From NCBI RefSeq assembly GCF_024622045.1, contig NZ_JANKBP010000020.1: a stretch of DNA of 36,319 nt. One strand, written 5' to 3'. The stretch comes from Rodentibacter caecimuris (lineage in GTDB: Bacteria; Pseudomonadota; Gammaproteobacteria; Enterobacterales; Pasteurellaceae). A program made the translations under genes and the position numbers. Within the stretch, counting starts at the first letter, position 1. Every line of letters starts with the position of its first letter. The notes under the pieces are model-generated. The model was given only the letters and a program-made list of their open reading frames with translations. It was not told where the DNA came from and ran no database searches. Below, in pieces: positions 23,779 to 31,004 of the stretch.

Positions 23779-23803
23779 AGCCCTCAAACGAGGGCTTTTT
23801 TAT
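23779..23803 (+). terminator. Intrinsic terminator
   Basis: AGCCCTC and GAGGGCT around a four-base loop, then T5ATT, directly before the ribosome site of the next gene. Confidence 0.9.
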
Positions 23804-23813
23804 TGGAGCGAAA

Positions 23814-24161
23814 ATGGAACAAATCGACTTAGAGATGGTTTGAGGCGACGATGAAGGTTTTACATTTGAGATTGTAGAAGATGACGAGCAAGAAAGTGCG
23901 GTCAATTTTGATGGTTGCCGGTTTGATTTACACATTAAACCGAAACGAGGAGAAATCATTAAATTGTCATCCGAAACGGGTGAAATTGCAGTAGAAAATC
24001 ACCTTATCTACATCTCAATCTCACACGATAAAACGGAAGGTGTGAAATGGGAATCTGCCAAATGGGATTTACAGTGTATCGACCAGTATCAAAAAGTGCG
24101 CACGATTGCCGGTGGAGAATTAACGTTAGTTCACGATATTACGATGGTTAATGATGAGTAG
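23814..24161 (+). pseudogene. Late prophage gene broken by an in-frame TGA at codon 10
   Basis: From ATG 23814 (GGAG upstream) the frame reads MEQIDLEMV, then TGA at 23841-23843, then GDDEGFTFEIVEDDEQESAV and on without a break to 24161 (115 codons in all). Coding character before and after the stop is the same, so one substitution, most simply TGG (Trp) to TGA, inactivated it. A restart at TTG 23964 would give only 65 residues. No family known to me; acidic and beta-rich. An uptake core is at 23894. Confidence 0.75.
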
Positions 24162-24303
24162 TCCTTTTACATATAAGAAATTGTACAAAGTGCGGTTAAT
24201 CAAATCTCAATATATCGTCTTAAACCACAGAGAATATGACGAATCTCTCAACAAAATTTACCAACAAACAAAACAGGAGCTTAGAAATGGCGAGAACCAA
24301 TGA
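24154..24303 (+). CDS. Small hypothetical protein overlapping both neighbours
   Basis: A 49-residue frame from ATG 24154 to TGA 24303, reading MSSPFTYKKLYKVRLIKSQY and ending KQELRNGENQ. It overlaps the preceding stop by 8 bases and the next start by 17, filling the gap exactly in the tightly packed way of phage operons. It is basic and helical late; an uptake core lies within it at 24188-24196. No family recognised. Confidence 0.6.
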   Translation: MSSPFTYKKLYKVRLIKSQYIVLNHREYDESLNKIYQQTKQELRNGENQ

Positions 24304-24904
24304 AAATCAATCGGTGGATTCAATGTTTGCCTACAACGTGGCAAAAGATATAGTCAATCTTGAAAACGAAATTGAAGTATTAAAAAATCAGCCTGTCCCA
24401 CGGGTAATGGAAGTAGAAAACAGATTGGTTGCAACAGACAATGCTGTGTACAGACAGGTGAAGAACTTGGCTAATATCAAGCTCGTTCAGACAGGGTATA
24501 GAGACGGTATTTTTTGGTATGGTGACAGACCAAATGATGGCTATTGGTTAGACCCTTTTACCCAGCGGGTCTATTTAAGACGTGACAATCAAGACAGCGA
24601 AGTGGAATTGCCAAGTCCGGAGCTTGTGCGCAGATTGAATATTAGTTACCGCGTTAGCCAATGGGGTGAGCTAATGGGTTATCCGCTCTCAGATGACAGT
24701 CACGTGCTGAATATGGATTTTGAAGAATTTAAAAAAATCTCGATTGAAGCGGGGATATTTGTTTTTGAACATCTCAACAATAAATATAAAACAACAGGAT
24801 TGTTTAATCTTACTTCTGCCGGTGAATCTTTTAAACTCTATTACCTCGGCGTGGAGGTTTATTCAGGCATAATAGAAGATGGCGGGAATGAGTCTGATCG
24901 TTAA
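24287..24904 (+). CDS. Hypothetical late prophage protein, last gene
   Basis: A 205-residue protein starting MARTNENQSVDSMFAYNVAK with a short coiled-coil-like segment (KDIVNLENEIEVLKNQ) and a tyrosine-rich middle (DGIFWYGDRPNDGYWLDPF). CAGGAG lies 8-10 bases before ATG 24287, favoured over the in-frame start at 24236. A terminator follows and it is the last phage-like gene. Possibly a tail-associated protein; function not recognised. Confidence 0.72.
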   Translation: MARTNENQSVDSMFAYNVAKDIVNLENEIEVLKNQPVPRVMEVENRLVATDNAVYRQVKNLANIKLVQTGYRDGIFWYGDRPNDGYWLDPFTQRVYLRRDNQDSEVELPSPELVRRLNISYRVSQWGELMGYPLSDDSHVLNMDFEEFKKISIEAGIFVFEHLNNKYKTTGLFNLTSAGESFKLYYLGVEVYSGIIEDGGNESDR

Positions 24905-24919
24905 AATAAATTTTTGATA

Positions 24920-24950
24920 AAAGCGCGGTAGGTTTACCGTGCTTTTCTTT
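24920..24950 (+). terminator. Intrinsic terminator at the end of the prophage late region
   Basis: AAAGCGCGGTA and TACCGTGCTTT pair (one G-U) around a four-base loop, then TCTTT. Confidence 0.82.
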
Positions 24951-25115
24951 GATAACTCAACCCTGTCACTTTGATTAAAAATAGCAAATTAACCTGAAAA
25001 AACGTTCCGAAATGAAATTGACGAATATTGATTTATAAAGAAAAATTTATAGCAAAATCGCAATAATTTTGGAACGTAAAACGGCTATAAAGCCTTTTAG
25101 AATCTGGATTTAATG
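24951..25115. other. Likely right prophage-chromosome junction
   Basis: No gene here. The sequence is very AT-rich and carries ACGTTCC at 25002-25008 and its inverse GGAACGT at 25071-25077. ACGTTCC also occurs in the repressor control region (159-165). The attachment core should lie in this stretch but cannot be named without the left end. Confidence 0.45.
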
Positions 25116-25439
25116 TTATTTTTTCCAAACAACGTGGAATTCACGATTTTCTTCACTGTGAGAAATAAGGAATTTGGCAAAGACATCGTCCATTTCATCT
25201 TTATCATTGACTAAACCGATCCAGACTTCGGCAAAAGCCTCCGGATCGATTAATACCCCGATTTCCTGTTCCCAATCTTCTGCCGTTTCGACAAATTCCA
25301 CGGCGCCACGATCTTCAAATTGGAGATTAAATAGCATAATATCCGCCGGATCTAAATTTTCTCCCGCCATTTCCAAGAAGATATCATAAGCAATGTCAAT
25401 TGCGGCATCAGGATCAAGTTTTTGAAGTTCAGTTGTCAT
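25116..25439 (-). CDS. DNA-mimic protein, DUF440 / YciU family (HI1450-like)
   Basis: A 107-residue, very acidic protein with IAYDIFLEMAGENLDPADIM, then LFNLQFEDRGAVEF, matching Haemophilus HI1450 and E. coli YciU (DUF440). HI1450 is described as a double-stranded DNA mimic whose acidic surface binds DNA-binding proteins such as HU. GAGG lies ahead of ATG 25439. It marks the return to ordinary chromosome after the prophage. Confidence 0.92.
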   Translation of the reverse strand: MTTELQKLDPDAAIDIAYDIFLEMAGENLDPADIMLFNLQFEDRGAVEFVETAEDWEQEIGVLIDPEAFAEVWIGLVNDKDEMDDVFAKFLISHSEENREFHVVWKK

Positions 25440-25526
25440 AATTTTGCCTCTTTTTCAATTATGGGCGGTATGATACTGAAATAAAAAGTGCGGTCAAATT
25501 CATTTGTGTTTTTTATCATTAAGAGC

Positions 25527-26242
25527 CTACACTTCAACCCGTTTGCCAATATCTCTCAAATTGGAAAATTGCTCAAGTAGTCTTGGTGCGTCATCAAGAC
25601 TTGTGGCAAAAGTCCAAAGATAGGTAATCACCGCATAAATGTGCCCCGCTTGTACATTTTCTGTCATTGCCAAGCGAACGACAGTAACGCCAAATAAAAT
25701 CGCAGAAACAATACCGATCCATAAATAGCCATCGGCTTCACGGTTTGATAATCGAATGCGTAATGTTGCTAGCCAATCATAGTGCTTATTTAAGTGATAA
25801 TGGCTTTTTTGTTCAATCACATTGACTTCTTTTTCCAAGTGGTCATTGAATTTCAAGTAGAGTAAATCGTTGGTTTTGCATATTTAGGGAGCATCAATCC
25901 AAAAAATATCAAAACGAAACAAGCTGTAACGCCGGACCAAAATTCCAACCACAATAACATAATTGCCACACCAATAATGGAAAAACCGGACATAATCAAG
26001 GTTGGTAAATGTCGCTCAAAGAAGTCCACAAATTGGCGTGATAGTGCTACACGCGCGGTGATTGCTGATTTATCTAATCCTTTATTTCGTTGGTTTAATA
26101 TCACCGGTACGGCAAGTTCGGCATAAATGCGGGCAAAAGCTCGTGTATCTACCGCATGCCGTGCCGCACCAATTCCCCAAATAATTAACACAACGAAAGA
26201 ATAGCTAAGTGATAACGTGATATTACCGCTCTTTGAAATCAT
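25527..26242 (-). pseudogene. Broken ABC-transporter six-TM domain protein
   Basis: Two leftward frames (26242-25853 and 25856-25527) form one protein. The first holds ARHAVDTRAFARIYAELAVP and RVALSRQFVDFFERHLPTLI with two membrane segments; the second holds LNKHYDWLATLRIRLSNREA and VITYLWTFATSLDDAPRLLE. Together they match the stand-alone ABC membrane proteins (ABC_membrane_3). One A lost from the AAAA run near 25,878-25,881 would restore TNDLLYLKFNDHLEKEV across the joint. The N-terminus also seems about 50 residues short. Confidence 0.78.
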
Positions 26243-26256
26243 TTGATTTTTTTATG

Positions 26257-26276
26257 GACACCAGCGTGGGCGTCCC
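26257..26276. repeat. GC-rich intergenic inverted repeat
   Basis: GGACACCA and TGGGCGTCC are near-complementary around GCG in otherwise AT-rich DNA. It could be one of the short dispersed hairpin elements of Pasteurellaceae genomes, or a transcript end. Confidence 0.4.
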
Positions 26277-26333
26277 TACCTATGAGATAAAATCTAAGTT
26301 TATGAAACTGCTACATAATACCGAAATAATAAA

Positions 26334-26361
26334 AAAGTGCGGTTGAATTTGACCGCACTTT
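26334..26361 (-). terminator. Inverted uptake-sequence terminator of nanX
   Basis: AAAGTGCGGT and ACCGCACTTT form a ten-base-pair stem. For leftward transcripts it is followed by a T-run (A-run on the plus strand), and it lies about 40 bases beyond the nanX stop. Confidence 0.9.
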
Positions 26362-26403
26362 GAGTAACTTTCAAAAAGTTAGTCAGACAACTGTATTTGG
26401 TAT

Positions 26404-27633
26404 CTAGTTACGTTTTACATATTCTTGGATTCGTTCCGGGATTCTTAATCCGACTAATCCTACCAATAGTAATGTCCAGAATAATGTGACATAAACCAAT
26501 GATGAACCCAAACCAACGCGCTCACTTAAGGCGGCAGCTATGACCGGGGCAACTCCACCTCCGATAGCGGCAAAGTTATAAATAAAACCGATACCTGTGC
26601 TACGCATTTCTGTGGGGAAGAATTTCGCCATATATTTAGGGACTAAACCGGCAATCCCCAAATTTGTTGCGAGTAAAAAGAATAGTAATATACCAAGTGC
26701 AAACTGGTTATTTTCAGGTAAGTAGAATACAGGGAAAAGGAAACAGAGTGAAAGTAACAAACTATAGACGAAGGTTTTCTTTTCACCCAATGTATCTCCG
26801 ACAAAACCTGCGATTAATGTTCCTATGAGAATGCCGAATCCGGCCCAAAACATTAACGATTTGACATTTTCAGCATAACCGTTTTCTTTGAGATAAAGGG
26901 GGAGTAATCCTACTACCGGCCAGTTAACGGAGAAAATAGAATAACAAACAAGAAAAATGATGAGTGTTATTGGTAGTTGTTGTTTTGAGAAAAGCTGTGT
27001 CAGCGGAACTTTTTGCACTTTTCCTTCTGATTTTGCCGCTGCCCATTCTTCACTTTCCGGTGCATGACGACGAATATAAAGCACGAGAATCACTGGCGCT
27101 AAACCGATAAAGAATGCAATTCGCCAACCGTATTCTTGTGCTACCCAAGGGATAATTTGCGAGGCTAAAATATTCCCGACAGAAAAACCGCTGACTAAAA
27201 ATGCACTGGCTTTTGTACGTAGATGTTGCGGCCAACTTTCGATTGCATAGGAAGAAGAACAAGCATATTCCCCCGCCATTCCCATACCAACAATCATTCG
27301 GAATATAAAAAGCCAAATGTAGCTAGTCGATAACCCACATAGGAAAGTGCCGATAGAATAGACTAAAATTGAAACGATCATTGCCAATCGGCGCCCATAT
27401 TTATCGGCAAAGCTACCAAAAATAGCACCGCCTAAAGGACGGGCGACGAAAGCGGCTAATAATAGTGTTGAAGTTTCCGTTGTACTCATGGCAAATTCTT
27501 TTTGAATATCCAAAAGTACATAGGTGATGAGCATATAATCAAAACCATCGAAAACGTATCCTAACCAAGCGGCAAATAATGCTTTTTTCTGAATAGGGCT
27601 GACTTCTTTGTACCATGGTAATGTGGTTGCCAT
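26404..27633 (-). CDS. nanX: 2,7-anhydro-sialic acid MFS transporter NanX-like
   Basis: A 409-residue major facilitator with twelve predicted membrane segments, close to E. coli NanX (YjhB): PWYKEVSPIQKKALFAAWLG, VFDGFDYMLI, ADKYGRR, GMAGEYACSSSYAIESWP and ASAFLVSGFSVGN. NanX imports 2,7-anhydro-Neu5Ac. ATG 27633 has GGAGGTTACT before it and gives MATTLPWYK, like relatives; an upstream start at 27678 is rejected. It is divergent from the regulator-oxidoreductase operon and next to a perfect CRP-type site. Confidence 0.87.
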   Translation of the reverse strand: MATTLPWYKEVSPIQKKALFAAWLGYVFDGFDYMLITYVLLDIQKEFAMSTTETSTLLLAAFVARPLGGAIFGSFADKYGRRLAMIVSILVYSIGTFLCGLSTSYIWLFIFRMIVGMGMAGEYACSSSYAIESWPQHLRTKASAFLVSGFSVGNILASQIIPWVAQEYGWRIAFFIGLAPVILVLYIRRHAPESEEWAAAKSEGKVQKVPLTQLFSKQQLPITLIIFLVCYSIFSVNWPVVGLLPLYLKENGYAENVKSLMFWAGFGILIGTLIAGFVGDTLGEKKTFVYSLLLSLCFLFPVFYLPENNQFALGILLFFLLATNLGIAGLVPKYMAKFFPTEMRSTGIGFIYNFAAIGGGVAPVIAAALSERVGLGSSLVYVTLFWTLLLVGLVGLRIPERIQEYVKRN

Positions 27634-27663
27634 AGTAACCTCCTTTATATGTTGATAAAAATT

Positions 27664-27679
27664 TGTGAAAGAGATCACA
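27664..27679. promoter_or_regulatory. CRP-type site upstream of nanX
   Basis: TGTGA-N6-TCACA, a perfect match to the CRP half-site pair, 31 bases before the nanX start. It suggests cAMP-CRP control of the locus. Confidence 0.72.
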
Positions 27680-27720
27680 GTATTTTAAATTGCTACAAAT
27701 TTCTGCTTGCATAAACAAAG

Positions 27721-27741
27721 ATAAGACGTATGATGTCTTAT
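27721..27741. promoter_or_regulatory. Palindromic operator candidate in the divergent nanX-regulator region
   Basis: ATAAGAC and GTCTTAT, seven-base arms with a seven-base spacer, midway between the divergent genes. It is the best candidate site for the GntR-type regulator encoded next door. Confidence 0.6.
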
Positions 27742-27766
27742 GTCAATTAGGTGGAATTAAGAAGAG

Positions 27767-27782
27767 TGAGACGTAGATCACA
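27767..27782. promoter_or_regulatory. Second, weaker CRP-type site before the regulator gene
   Basis: TGAGA-N6-TCACA, one mismatch to the CRP pair, 22 bases before the regulator ATG. Confidence 0.4.
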
Positions 27783-27804
27783 AATCTGAAAGAAAATACT
27801 AAAA

Positions 27805-28518
27805 ATGCAGAAAATGAAAATAAACAAGAAAGAAGCCAGTCTTGAATTGCAAGACAAAATCAAAGCGTTAATTATTAAGCGTAATTTAAAATCCGGTGAT
27901 TTAATGCCAACAGAAAACGAGTTGATTGAATTGCTTGGGGTAAGTCGGTCTAGCTTACGTGAAGCCATAAAATCTCTTGAAGCGTTACATATTTTAGATA
28001 TTAAACACGGTGTCGGTACATTTGTGAGTGAATCTTCTTTGATTCCGATGATCCGAGGATTGAGCTTTCATACCCAGTTGAATCTACATTCCGAGAGCAA
28101 TCAATTAGGAAATATGCTGGATATTCGTGAAATTCTTGAATATGGGTTTGCGCCAATGGTGCTTAGTAAAATAACCGATGAAAAAATTACCGCACTTCAG
28201 AAATACGTCGCAAACATGGAAAAGTGTGCAAAAAATAGGAAATTCTCACCGAAGGATGAATATCGTTTACACGTTGAATTGTATGAGCCATTGAATAATC
28301 CCCTGTTATTGCAATATTTAGATGCATTTTGGCAAATTTATCACAAAGTGGAGAAAGATTTAGCGGAAATACAATGCTCATCCACTCAAATGGCGATGTA
28401 CCATAAGGAGCTCATTGATGCCGTAGAAGCCCGTGATCTCGTGCGAATGCAGCGCGCCATTTTGCATTATTTCCAAAGCATTAGACAACGTTTATCACAA
28501 GGAGAAAAAAATGACTAA
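27805..28518 (+). CDS. GntR/FadR-family regulator of the nanXY locus
   Basis: A 237-residue regulator. An N-terminal winged helix (about 10-80: SGDLMPTENELIELLGVSRS, then SLREAIKSLEALHILD and VGTFV) is followed by an all-helical FCD-type ligand domain (about 95-230). It probably senses a sialic acid derivative and controls both arms of the locus. ATG 27805 is used; ATG 27814 in frame is possible since no strong ribosome site is seen. It overlaps the next gene by 8 bases. It resembles NanR only at family level. Confidence 0.85.
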   Translation: MQKMKINKKEASLELQDKIKALIIKRNLKSGDLMPTENELIELLGVSRSSLREAIKSLEALHILDIKHGVGTFVSESSLIPMIRGLSFHTQLNLHSESNQLGNMLDIREILEYGFAPMVLSKITDEKITALQKYVANMEKCAKNRKFSPKDEYRLHVELYEPLNNPLLLQYLDAFWQIYHKVEKDLAEIQCSSTQMAMYHKELIDAVEARDLVRMQRAILHYFQSIRQRLSQGEKND

Positions 28519-29581
28519 GCCTCTCAATATTGCCTTAGTGGGGTGTGGATTTTTCGGTACTCAACTTGCCTCCGCCTTCCATAAAGCCGACGCAAATTTA
28601 ATCGCGGTGACCGACATCAATCCTCTGCTTGCCGAGAATCTGGCCAAACAATATCACAGTCATGTTTTTCAACATATTGAAGATTTGCTCAATGAAACCA
28701 CCCCTGATCTTGTGATTATCGCAACGCCAAATTACGCCCACTATGCACCGGCAATTCTTGCACTTAATGCCGGTTGCGATATTTTTATTGAGCCCCCTTT
28801 CGTTTTAAGTTCGGCACATTGCCGGCATTTAATCACATTGGCAAAAGAGAAAAAACGCCAAATTTTTGTTGGTCATTTAGAACGCACTCTACCTGGTTTA
28901 CGGAGAGTGAAACAAGTATTAGACAATCAACAACTTGGGCAGCTCACCGTTATTCGTGCCGTAAGGCAACGTTGGATCGAAAATTTAACGAATAAAGAGT
29001 GGTGGAAACTTGATACAAATTTAACCGGTGGCGAACTTTTCCATTTAATTCACGAATTGGATTTACTCTGTTGGCTTGTAGGGAATATTGAATCGGTTTA
29101 TGCCCAATCAACCAATATCGCTCATCAAGATACACTGGACACAAAAGATATTATCCAATTGCTCTTTCATTTTGAAAATGGTGCTTTGGGTTCGCTAGAA
29201 ATGGGCACGGCTTATCGCCAACATCAATGGGGAATACAAATTCACGGCGAAAAAGGGATGATAGATATTAACTTTTTTACCTCAAGTGTGACATTCACCT
29301 ATGCAGAGGAAAAAATAGAACACTATGATTTGTATGAAGAATTTGAAGCGGATTTATCATTACGGGATAGTGCAAAAGGCACGCAACAGTACAATCAAAC
29401 TCATACCCTTTGCCCATTTTGGTTAACCCGTGCAGCAGAAATTGAAGCGCTTGATGTGGTGAAACATTTACGATATGAGACCGTTACCCCATTAAGCCAA
29501 TGTCTTTCTGATGCGATTAAAATCGCAGAAGCGGCAAAATATTCAATGATCGTTGAAAAACGAATCGCCCTCAAACATTAA
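28511..29581 (+). CDS. Gfo/Idh/MocA oxidoreductase paralogue lacking the EKP lysine
   Basis: A 356-residue protein. An N-terminal Rossmann domain (IALVGCGFFGTQLA; LVIIATPNYAH) precedes a C-terminal Gfo/Idh/MocA domain. It is a paralogue of the NanY-like protein downstream. Where family members have EKP, this has EPP (Glu94-Pro95-Pro96), so the usual catalytic lysine is missing. HLIHELD (178-184) keeps two histidines but has Glu175 and Leu179 where the neighbour has His170 and His174. GGAG precedes ATG 28511, which overlaps the regulator. It may act on another substrate, partner NanY, or be inactive. Confidence 0.85.
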   Translation: MTKPLNIALVGCGFFGTQLASAFHKADANLIAVTDINPLLAENLAKQYHSHVFQHIEDLLNETTPDLVIIATPNYAHYAPAILALNAGCDIFIEPPFVLSSAHCRHLITLAKEKKRQIFVGHLERTLPGLRRVKQVLDNQQLGQLTVIRAVRQRWIENLTNKEWWKLDTNLTGGELFHLIHELDLLCWLVGNIESVYAQSTNIAHQDTLDTKDIIQLLFHFENGALGSLEMGTAYRQHQWGIQIHGEKGMIDINFFTSSVTFTYAEEKIEHYDLYEEFEADLSLRDSAKGTQQYNQTHTLCPFWLTRAAEIEALDVVKHLRYETVTPLSQCLSDAIKIAEAAKYSMIVEKRIALKH

Positions 29582-29601
29582 CTCAAATTAAGGAGATAAA
29601 T

Positions 29602-30705
29602 ATGATTAATTATGGTGTAGTCGGTGTCGGTTATTTTGGTGCGGAGCTTGCCCGTTTTATGAATGATTTAGAGGATGCGCAAATTACGGTTGTGTATGAT
29701 CCTGAAAACGGAAAAACTATTGCAGAAGAGCTACAATGTGACGCTGCCGATTCACTCGAAGCATTGGTTACTTCACCTAAAGTCGATTGCGTGATTGTCG
29801 CCACCCCGAACTATTTACATAAAGAACCGGTTTTGTTAGCGGCAAAAAATAAAAAGCATGTTTTTTGTGAAAAACCGATTGCGTTAAGTTACCAAGATTG
29901 TGATGAAATGGTGCGTGCGTGTGAAGAAAACGGGGTGAAATTTATGGCGGGTCATGTTATGAATTTCTTTAATGGCGTTCGTCATGCCAAAGAACTCATT
30001 AACCAAGGTGTCATTGGTAAGGTGCTTTATTGTCATACGGCACGCAATGGTTGGGAAGAAGAGCAACCTACGATTTCTTGGAAAAAAATCCGTGAAAAAT
30101 CCGGCGGGCATTTATATCACCATATTCATGAGCTTGATTGTGTTCAATTTCTTATGGGGGGAATGCCAAAAACCGTTACCATGGCTGCGGCAAATGTCGC
30201 ACACAAAGGGGAAAAATTTGGCGATGAAGACGATATGATTTTCGTCACTATGGAATATGAAGACAACCGTTTCGCTGTATTGGAATGGGGCTCGGCTTTT
30301 CGTTGGGGAGAGCACTATGTGCTAATTCAAGGTGAAAAAGGGGCGATTAAAATTGATATGTATAATACCAAAGGCACATTGCGTGTAGATGGCAAAGAAA
30401 GTTATTTCCTTGTTCACGAAAGCCAAGAAGAAGATGATGATCGTACCCGTATTTATAACAGTACCGAAATGGATGGGGCGATTCAATATGGTAAACCGGG
30501 TAAACGCACGCCGATGTGGTTAAGTTCAATTATGAAAAAAGAAATGCAATACTTGAACGATATTATGCACGGTATGCAGCCTACGGCGGAATTTGAAAAG
30601 CTCCTGACCGGTGAAGCGGCACGAGCGGCTATTGCTACCGCAGATGCTTGTACGCGTTCACGATATGAACATCGCAAAGTCGCATTATCAGAAATTATAG
30701 GTTAG
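29602..30705 (+). CDS. nanY: 2,7-anhydro-sialic acid oxidoreductase NanY-like
   Basis: A 367-residue protein very close to E. coli NanY (YjhC): MINYGVVGVGYFGAELARFM, VYDPENG, VIVATPNYLHKEPV, CEKPIALSY (Lys91 of EKP) and GGHLYHHIHELDCVQ (His170-Asp179). NanY uses NAD in a redox-neutral cycle to convert 2,7-anhydro-Neu5Ac to Neu5Ac, feeding the normal sialic acid route. AAGGAG precedes ATG 29602, 20 bases after the paralogue. An uptake core and a terminator follow. Full length, all motifs present. Confidence 0.9.
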   Translation: MINYGVVGVGYFGAELARFMNDLEDAQITVVYDPENGKTIAEELQCDAADSLEALVTSPKVDCVIVATPNYLHKEPVLLAAKNKKHVFCEKPIALSYQDCDEMVRACEENGVKFMAGHVMNFFNGVRHAKELINQGVIGKVLYCHTARNGWEEEQPTISWKKIREKSGGHLYHHIHELDCVQFLMGGMPKTVTMAAANVAHKGEKFGDEDDMIFVTMEYEDNRFAVLEWGSAFRWGEHYVLIQGEKGAIKIDMYNTKGTLRVDGKESYFLVHESQEEDDDRTRIYNSTEMDGAIQYGKPGKRTPMWLSSIMKKEMQYLNDIMHGMQPTAEFEKLLTGEAARAAIATADACTRSRYEHRKVALSEIIG

Positions 30706-30810
30706 CTATATTCGCTATAAGAAAAAGTGCGGTCAAAAATATAAATAAATTTCGGCATTATGTAGCAGTTGCACAAAGTCCGAAAATTGACTAAAACCAC
30801 ACTTCAAATT

Positions 30811-30851
30811 AAATGCCTTTCCGAGATGATCTTGCGAAAGGCATTTATTTT
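30811..30851 (+). terminator. Intrinsic terminator after nanY
   Basis: Perfect 11-base arms AAATGCCTTTC and GAAAGGCATTT, 14-base loop, then ATTTTT. The 300 bases between nanY and the transposase gene otherwise hold only an uptake core near 30,724 and no frame I would call. Confidence 0.9.
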
Positions 30852-31004
30852 TCCTGAAATTTTACTAACAACATCATCATTTTTCACGCAAATTTTCCAT
30901 TTTCCGCTGATTTAGGCGTAACAAGTCCGCTCGACCGTGATTTAGGTAAGCTAGTTATACCGTTCTATTTAAATCTGATGAAATATATCTAAGTCAGTTG
31001 CAAG

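Larger units (their letters stand above)
1..25000. mobile_element. Lambda-like prophage, right part, probably defective
   Basis: Gene content and order from the CI/Cro pair through replication genes, antiterminator Q and the head-tail block to J match a lambdoid siphovirus. The integrase and left attachment site would lie left of the window. The right end falls between the terminator near 24,950 and the chromosomal DUF440 gene ending at 25,116; I could not identify an att core. Missing packaging, lysis and M/L/K genes, together with several frameshifts, indicate a decaying prophage. Boundaries are approximate. Confidence 0.9.

Noticed and set aside
24951..25115. attR core sequence
   Set aside because: Without the left end no direct repeat can be matched.
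26404..27678. Longer nanX start at 27678
   Set aside because: The extra 15 residues do not match relatives and the ribosome site GGAGG fits ATG 27633.
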